Shown: positions 1 to 9,000 of the stretch, piece after piece
How positions within the stretch are numbered: position 1 is the stretch's first letter
Layout of the letters: every line of letters begins with the position of its first letter
Origin: a virus
Virus record (IMG/VR): IMGVR_UViG_3300009378_000054
Coordinates: 1-26,318 of that record
DNA length: 26,318 nt
Strand: one strand, 5' to 3'
Made by a program: the position numbers and the translations under genes
The notes under the pieces: generated by a model
What the model saw: the letters and a program-made list of their open reading frames with translations, nothing else
The model's database searches: none
Told to the model about the DNA's origin: nothing

Positions 1-3000
1 AGGGTAACAAAGGCGACCAATGCTAGAGCCGACCAGGTATCCAATACCCGAGCAGGTATTGGTGGAGGTATTGGTAGGGGTACTAGGGGTGGAGGTACTG
101 GGGGTGGAGGAACTTCTGGAGGCAGCACAAGCTACAAGCAAAATCGCGGAATCATCGGAACTAAAGGCGGAGGCGGAGACTTCTCGCATATGGCGTCTGG
201 TATGGGCGGATTTGTTGGTGTTTATGCCGAAATCGCCGCAAAGACCTTCGCTTTAGGTGCTGCGTTTAGAGCCTTAAAAGAGGCTGCGGACTTCGGCGTA
301 CTGATAAAAGGTATGACAGCATACCAAAATGTAACAGGTTCGGCACTGTTGTCAATTACATCAGATATACAGAAAATTACACAGGGCACTGTAGAGTTTA
401 AACAAGCAGCACAAGGTGTAACTATGGCTACGGCTGCAGGATTTGATCCTGAGCAAATTAGAGCTATGGGTACTGCTGCAACAAACGCAGGTATGGCACT
501 AGGTAGAGACCTAGGAGACGCGTACGATAGAGTTATTAAAGGTGTTACTAAAGCCGAGCCAGAACTACTAGACGAACTAGGTATCATACTACGACTAGAG
601 ACTGCATCTAAAAAGTACGCTAAAAGATTGAATGAACAAGACAGCACTTTAAATAAGAGTGCTAAGAATCTTACTACTTACGAAAAACAGCAAGCGGTAC
701 TAGCAGAAGTTTTAGAACAAGCAGACAAAAAATTTGGTAAGCTGGGTAATACTATGGAAGGGCACGCTAACTCAGTTACTAAACTAGGCACAGCTCTGTC
801 AGACTTAGCCTTGAAGACAGCGGATAAAGCACTTGATGTTGATGTATTCTTCGGGGTAGGAAGTATCAAGGATCTTATGGCAGGGCTAGCCGAAAGCGCT
901 AGTGCCGTTATAACCGCACTAGCGGCACTGGCCGCTTTCTTAGTTACAGGATTAATGCCTAAAACAGGTAAGTTTACTACTGACTTTCAAAATCAAGCAA
1001 CAAAGTTCAGTGATTCTGCAATTTCTATGCAATCCTCTATGGCAAAGGGAGGGGGCTCGATCAAAGCATGGGCTCAGGAATTTGATGGCCTAAACAAGTC
1101 TACAGGTAAACAAACTGACTGGCTTGAGGGCTTCCAAGACACAGTTGAGTCTATAAGCACAGGCATGGAAAACCCTGGTAAGTCAGTACAATCTGTATTT
1201 GAGAATATGAAGAACTCATATGAGGCCTTTGACACTGCTGTAAAAGATGGAGATCCGTTTGACACAGAGTTCGAGAACCTAGAGAAGGTAGTGGGCCCTA
1301 AACTATCCAAGACACTAAAGGGGCTTACTAAAACTGCCGCAGATACCAGTGAGGGCGTATCTGCTATCGGTAAATCAATGTCTGCCTCCTTATTTGAAGC
1401 AGTAGACGGTGAAGTAAGTAAACTAGATGCTGCAGGGGAAACTGTAGGTAACCTTGTAAATAAGGAGCTTGGCATAAATGCCAAAATGGGTATTAGAGAT
1501 CTAAAGGACCTTAGACTTCAAATGCTAAAAACTTTAGACCCTGCTCAGTACGCAAAAGAAATGGATAAGCTAGTGGACTCTACTAGTAGTGCGATGAGTA
1601 GGGGCATACGTAGAGGAGAAACCTTCCTACTAAACCAAGCAGTATTAGGCGCTAAAAAGAAGTCTCTAAAAGCCCAGGGGATGGGCGCCATCCAGCAAAA
1701 AAGAATCGAAGAAGGCTTAGCCTCCTCCTTCGAGGAAGCAACTGCTCAAGCTAAAAAGTATAAGTCCGAAGTAGGAAAAGTACTGGACGATATGGAAGAG
1801 AAGGCTGAAAGTAGAAACAAAAAAGAGACGAAGAGATTTTTAAAAACTAGGAAGTCTGCTAGAGGACTCATTCGTACAATGAGAAACGTAGGGGCTAGTA
1901 TTACGGCCGCTAATATGAAGTATGGAACTTTTGTAGCTGCCTTCGGTAGAGGTATGCTCAATATGACCATGAAGGCAGTACAGTTTGTAGCTATATACCA
2001 AATGGTCGAGTCTATGGTAAAAGGCCTTGCTAAAGCATTTGGGTATACCACTAACTATGTTACGGACGCGACATCTGCTGCAGAGTCTTTTGGGGAGGAA
2101 CTAGTAAACCAAGAGACTAAATGGATTGGATATAAAAACCAGCTAAGCCTGTTCACCGATGGCATAGAGGGGTTCACCCAAGGTATGTCTCATAGCTCCT
2201 CCACTTTGGAGAGCTTTGGAGACTCTCTAGATACTATGTCTACTAAGTATGCTATGGCGTATAGTAACATGACCGAGGGAGATAAGGCAGGGGAGTGGTG
2301 GTCCGACTTAGTATTTTGGCAAGATTCCTTAGAGGAACAGTTAGAGAAACAAACTGCGGGTATAAAAAAGGCCATCCAAAACTCTGGGTACCTAAAAGAG
2401 CTTGTTGCTAGTACTAAAGGTATTGATGTAGATAATTTAACTATAATTAATAGTGATGGTAAAAGATCTGAAGGGTTGGTACGCCTACAGAGACAGTTAA
2501 AGAAAAGCACTGAAGCATCTAAGAAATATCAGGATAGCCTTAAAGAACTAATGAAAGGTTATGAATCTGTAGGTAAGGCAGCTGAAGAGTTTGATAAAAG
2601 TATTCTAACATCTACTAAGTTTGACACATTAGTAGATGAGGCGAGCAGGCTAAAAACATCTTTCTTCAATGCTTTTGAAGACCCTAAAGGGGTAGAGATG
2701 TTTGAAGAAAATCTACAAACAGCTATCCGTGCAGCAAAAACAGCAAGAAATACCTTAGATGGTATCAGCCTATCGCCTAAGAGCGTATTAGGAGGGTGGA
2801 CCGAGGATGAGATAACATCTTTCAACATGAGTAAGGATATAGAGTCCGCTATGTTAAAAGCTTCAAAAGATATGAGTAGTAAGTTAGGTATAGCTACCAA
2901 CGCAGCCGATACTCAGCAAGCGATTAGAGAAGGTAAAACTGCTAAAGGCCACTTCAATAAAGAAATACAAATTCAAGCAGCCGGAAGTGCCCTAAGCACT

Positions 3001-6000
3001 ATTTTAGAGGGGTATAGAGGGGACTTCTTAGCTCACCTAAGTGATGAGAAATGGGAAGAATTATCAGAGACTATCTTCAATAAGGTGAATACAGGACTAA
3101 GAACCCTTAAGGTTAAAGATAAGAGTCTAAAGGCTTCTGTTCACGGAGGCCTAGGACATAAGCTAGTAAGTGGTGTGGACCCTAAACAGGTATCTAAGGT
3201 ACTCCAAGACACAGTAAATAGTCAGATTACAGATAGTATGATAGCTACTGGGTTCTATCAAAAAGCTATTAGCTCTCAGGTAGAAGGTATGAGAGAGGTC
3301 CATGTGTCCGCCATAGAGACCCTAATAGGGGAAGATAGAGGCTATCTTGAGGGGCTAGCGGATAATATTAAGGATAGAAAAGGGTTCTTAGAGGCTACTG
3401 ATATTCTAAATGAGGGCATTAAGAAGTACCTTAATTATGTTAAAGAAGCTCAAAGGCAGTCTAGATACTTACAGGGAGAAATAACTCTTGCAGCTGAGGC
3501 TTCTAAGAAGCTTGTAAGTACTGGTACATCTAGTGATTTGGCTGCCTCTTTAACTACCGAAAACAAAGTTATAGACTTAAAGAAGAAGCAGATTCAATTA
3601 GTAATAACACAGTTAAGACTTAGTGACAAAACTAAAGAACAGCAAGAAGCTATTGCACAGGAGCAGAAGAAACTGTTGAACTTAGAGGAGTCAAAATTAT
3701 CTAGTATACAGATTTTACACCAAGCAATTACGGCAGAGGTAAAGCTACAGCACGGGTTCTATGCAGAAAGTGTAGGCCTAGTATCTCAACTAAGTTCTGC
3801 ATTAGAGTCTATTGGCTCTATGACTAAGTCCCAGTCCGCACTTCTTACTTTTACTACTAAGAAGCAATTAGCGGTAAATACAGCTATAGATGCATGGCTG
3901 GCGCTGGAGTCCAAGTACCAGAAAGACTTAAAGAATACAGACAATAAGGATAAACTTACTAGAGATTACAATGCTAGAAAGCAGATCGTAGGGGACACAC
4001 TTACTACAGCCGTTAAATTAGCGGAAATTGAAGTAGACTATAGCTACTTAGAGCATAAACTAGATATATATGGTAAGTTGGCGGATCAGGCCTCTGCATT
4101 TAAAGAAATAAGTTCAGAGCTTCTTGGAATACAAACAACTAATAACAGTGTTACCGAGTCTATAAGTATTTTAAGAAAAAGAGATCTTGATGTATCTAAG
4201 CTATACTTAGAAAACCAAAGAGAGCTTACGGAGCTGAGAGAGCGTAATGCTCTTGCAAAACAGCACGGCATATCGGAGGAAACGGAGCGCCTACATAGGA
4301 GTGAAAAAGCCCACCTTGCTAAAGTGTATAAGGCAAAGCAGAATATACTTAAGCTAGAAGCACAGGCTGCCTTAAATAACTTAAGAGAGACTTCCTACCT
4401 AGATAGTATCAATAGAAACTTACTGGCTGAAGAAGAGTTAAACAGTGCTAAGCTTACTAGTAGTATTCACATTAACAATGTAAAGGCTCGTGAAGTTAGG
4501 CTAGAGAATATTAAGAAGAAGTTCGATGTAAAAGCTCTTCAGCACGAGCATAACGTTTTAAAAATTAAAGAAAAACTACTAAGCGAAAACCTAACTGCTT
4601 GGGACCAGCAAAACCTTTTACGAGATATCTCATCTGAAATTTTGGAGATGGAGAAAGAGAAGGTAGAAGTAATGGAAGAGTATGTAGTAGGTTTAAAAGA
4701 AGCACACGAAGCTAAAAAGCGTATTGGTGAAGCTACTTTGGACGACGAGCTATACTACCGTATCCAAGAAATGAAAGATGCAATGCCTAGTACTATAGAC
4801 TCTGCAGCAAATGTAATGCTAGGGTCTATTAACTCTGCTATTGACTCAATGGCTTCTAATATTAAGGAAGGAGAGGGTCCCTATGGTAAAGGAGGATTCG
4901 AGGACTTCGCTGCTGAGCAATGGCGTACTGCAGGGGATAGCCTTATAGACTCGGGAGCAGAGAAGCTTAAAGTAGCTTCTGCTAGTTTAATGTTAGGCTC
5001 AGGGTACGTTACTCCAGAGGAAAGAGCTGTTGAAGCACTTAAAAAGCAAGAAGTTAATAACCATTTCTTGTTCGATATTATAAAGGTTTTAGAAGATATT
5101 AGAGACCAGAGGTCTAATATAGCATCAGACGTAGCTTCAGAGCGAGCTAAGGCGGAGGATAACTATAATAAGTCGTATAAAGCAGCCTCAAAAATTGACC
5201 CCGATACGGCTTCTGATTTATTAATAGAAGCACTGAACCTAGGTGTCAGCTCTACTCAAGAGCTGACTGAGTCTATTAAGGCATTAACAGAAACTATGGC
5301 TCCGGTTATAGAGGAAGAAAAGAAAAGAAAGGCTGAAGAGTTAGCTAACAGAGCCTTTAATAAAGACTTTGATAAGGTTTCCTCTGTAAATGATATTCAC
5401 GACGCAGAAATAGCTAGCGAAAGGCTAAATGATATGTTTTTAGCTGCTTCCAAAATAAATGACTTACAGGATGCAAGTATAGCCGAAGAACTAGCCAATG
5501 AAGCTCGTATACTTAAGGAAGTAAGGAATAAAGAAGTAACAGCTAGAAATAATTTCTTAGATACAGTAGAGGAAATGACTTCTGCTCTAGACACTTTCGT
5601 AGACTCTGATATATTTAATAACTTTAGAAACTCGGATGCTTACAAAGGGGTAGTAACTAAAAACTCTCCTATGTTAATAGAGGAGAGTACTTACCAGCCA
5701 TTTGTAAAAGGTACTAAAATAGTAGACGACTCACACACTGTGCAAGATAGAGAGGACCGAAAGCGAGGGGCGGAATTCTACTCAGCTGGCGGGCATGTCG
5801 CAGGTACCGGAGGACCAAAGCAGGACAATGTTGCCGCATGGCTATCTCAGGGTGAGTTTGTTGTTAATGCAGAAGCAGCTGCGCGTAATAGAGCATTCCT
5901 TGATATTATAAATGCTGGAGGCAGTGTTCCAGGTTTTGCGGAAGGAACTCGTCCGGATGGAATGATAAGCGGGGGGATTTACGATGCTATTAACCCTGAG

Positions 6001-9000
6001 GTTACTAGAATACTAATAGAAACTAATTCTCATGTAAGTACTATTACTAAGCTTATCGAAACTCAAGTACATAATTCTCAGGCGATAATAAGAGAATTAG
6101 TAGATGATATAGACACTACTATAGCCTTCGAACTAGGGGCACCTATGCAAGACTTTATGATGTTCATAGAATCTGATATGGCCCCTGTATTGGATAAGTT
6201 AAGCTCTACCTTAGATGTACTAACAAAGGACTATAAAGCAGTAAAAGACTTTAGTGTTGTTGATTGGGCTACGCCAGATATGTTCAAAAGTACAGAGCAT
6301 ACTACAGTGAGCAAAGCCGCTGGAGGACATATATCAGGACCGGGAGGCCCTAAGGAGGATAAGATCCCTGCTTGGTTATCTAATGGTGAGTACGTAATTA
6401 ATGCAGCTTCTACTAAGAAGCATGGTGCACTAATTGAAGCTATTAATGCGGATACGGTTCCTGCCTTTGCTAATGGAGGCAAGGCGGAGAGCAAATATGC
6501 TAAGTTTGCGGATGGTGCAAAAGTTAATACTAAAGCACTGCGTGCCCTATCGGAAGGTAGGTTCTCTAAGGGAGTCAGTTTTCAGCATTGGAGACCTACA
6601 GGTCAGTTACATGGCTCTATAACAGGGCTTAAAGGAGGTAAGGAAGTAGCAGGATTATCCTACTCCCTAAGCAAAGATCTAACGAAGATCACAGGCATAG
6701 GTATCCAGGCAGGTAAAGGAGTATTCTCTACTCAATTGTTAGCAGAAGTACTAAAGCATAACCCTCTAGTTAAGTCTATCGACCCAGGAGAGCTGTCTAA
6801 GCAAGGATTAAAGGCTATGGGTAACTGGAGAACTCTTGCAGCCTCCAAAGGTATAACTATACTACCTGCTGTGAATGAGAAAACCGTGGTTACCCCTAAA
6901 GGTAACCGAGTACTAGTATCCAATAACCCTGCTATTACGGATTTACACAACAAAGGTAATAAAATATTTACGGATGTAAACTCTGGAAATAGGCAGTGGG
7001 CCGGGTCTAGGGATGACCTACCTAAAGGCAACACAGATTGGAAGGCCGGCAGGCACTCTAAATTTAACAGGTACGATAGGTCCAAGTTTTCTAATTTCGG
7101 CAGTAAAGATATAAAAGCTCTTAGAGCGGGTACTGTTCCTAGCTTTAGCCAGAGTAATCTATTTGGTAATAACCAAGGGTTTGATCAGAAGTGGTTAAAG
7201 GGCACCGGACATCAGCCTACTCTGCCGGGCATGGATTCCAAAAATGTATACACTGACAAATGGAAGAAAAAGTTTATTAGTGATTTAGCTAAGCACGGCA
7301 GGTCTTCTTCTCAGCTTGACTTATTCCCTCAGAATAGACTACCATTTACTGGACCAGGTATATCTAGGAGCAGCGGGCCGTCTATGAGAGCTAATGCAGC
7401 TAGATTCGGGAAGTCGTTCCTTAAGTGGGGCCTAGGTCCTGCAGGTATTGGTATCTCTATTGCTGAGTTAATAGACTGGTACATGGAGTCTGACGAGGCT
7501 ACTAAGAGCGTGATGGACAATGTTATTAATTTAGGCCCTACCCACGGAGTAGACCCTATAACTCGTAAGAAGTTTAATAAGGGAGGCTTAGCCTCCGATA
7601 GTACCTTAGATAACTGGCTTAACTTTGGTGCGGGGGTATCTGGGGCTAAGGCTATTGAATTCCTAATCAACTCACAAGGTGCAGGAAAAGGTTGGCTACC
7701 TAATAGCATGTTTGAGAAAGCCTTCGGAATGAAGGGCAGCTCAAGTGCTTGGTGGCAGGCAGGTAAGATGCCTTTCGGCCTTCAAGGCTCCTTTTTTGGT
7801 GCAAAACCTACTATGGGCGGAACGCTCGGACTTGCAGGACTTGCAGGATGGGGAGGTTTTGAGCTTGGTAAGATGATGTCTCCTGAGGCAGCTAAGTACT
7901 GGGATGAAGAGGCACTAAATGGGTACTCGAGAACTAAAGGGATGTTTGGTTTCGCCAATGGCGGGCTAGCTTCTAAAGGACGCAATGGAGATACAGAGCT
8001 TGCGCATGTGAACCCAATAGAGGCAGAGATCCTTAAGGCTATGGGAGGTTCAGGTACTATAAACCCTAGCACAGGGTTAAGAGAGTACGCTCAAGGATCA
8101 AAAGCCAAGGCTGTTAATATTAAGAGTAAGACTCAAGAGGACTTGTTAACCGCTGTAAAAGAGTTGTCAAAAGAGCAAGCAGATACCTTATTAGAGCAGT
8201 TAGAGTACTTTAAAAATGTATTTGACTTTAGGAAGGGAGAGCTAAATGAGGAGGAGAAGAACTGGAAGAAGTTCAACGAATCAGAGGCTGTTAAATCTTT
8301 TGAATCTGCTACGGGGGTAGAAGCAAAAGCTTTAGTACAGGCTTTTGGAGCTTCCTTCGAAATGGAGCTAGGTAACTTATTCAAGACAGGAAAATTCGAC
8401 GCTAAAAGTATGTTATCTACTTTCGCTACGAGCGTTAGTACCGCATTTATGAATAAAGGCACAGCTTTAGCAGTTGCAGGTGTAGAAGACCTAGGCAAGT
8501 CTATGTTCACTAGTATGTTTGGCCCTGAAGAGGGGGATGCCCTGACTAAGCTGAAAGGGGAAGGCTTTAAAGGGTTAAATGCAGAAGTAGTAGGGGATAA
8601 GTTTGGAGGTTCTAAGAAAGAAGGTAGTTGGTGGTCCAATATATTTGGAGAGGGGTCAAAGGGAGTAGTAGACGCGGCTGAAAGAACGGGGGTCCTGCCT
8701 ACCAAGGGACTAGCCTCTAAAGCGTTAGAAGCTTCTGAAGACGACACCGTTATGTCAAGCCTGAAAGAGAAGCTTTCCGGGGACGAGAGTATCTTTAGTG
8801 ACATATCCAACTGGGGTACTAAGGTTATGGACTCGGTATCTGGAGTGTTTAAAGAGGACGGGTTCCTGGGGGGAATCTGGAAGTCTATTGGAGACTTTGG
8901 GGGAGAGCTAATGGATGGCATCTCTGGTTTATTCTCAGGCGGAGAAGCCGGAGGAGGTTTCGGCAGTATGTTCTCTGGAATTACAGACTGGTTCAAAGGT

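Noticed and set aside
190-192. ATG at 190 as start of the tape measure gene
   Set aside because: The frame is open to base 1 with protein-like Gly-rich sequence, there is no ribosome site before it, and the conserved N-terminal part of a tape measure should lie upstream.
20-256. 78-codon plus-strand ORF at the left edge
   Set aside because: It lies in another frame over the Gly-rich linker of the tape measure; its Val/Leu/Glu repeats simply mirror the low-complexity DNA.
8133-8996. 287-codon minus-strand ORF inside the tape measure
   Set aside because: Ser/Pro/Leu-rich composition is the usual antisense shadow of a coding frame; no ribosome site, no neighbours on that strand, no recognisable domain.
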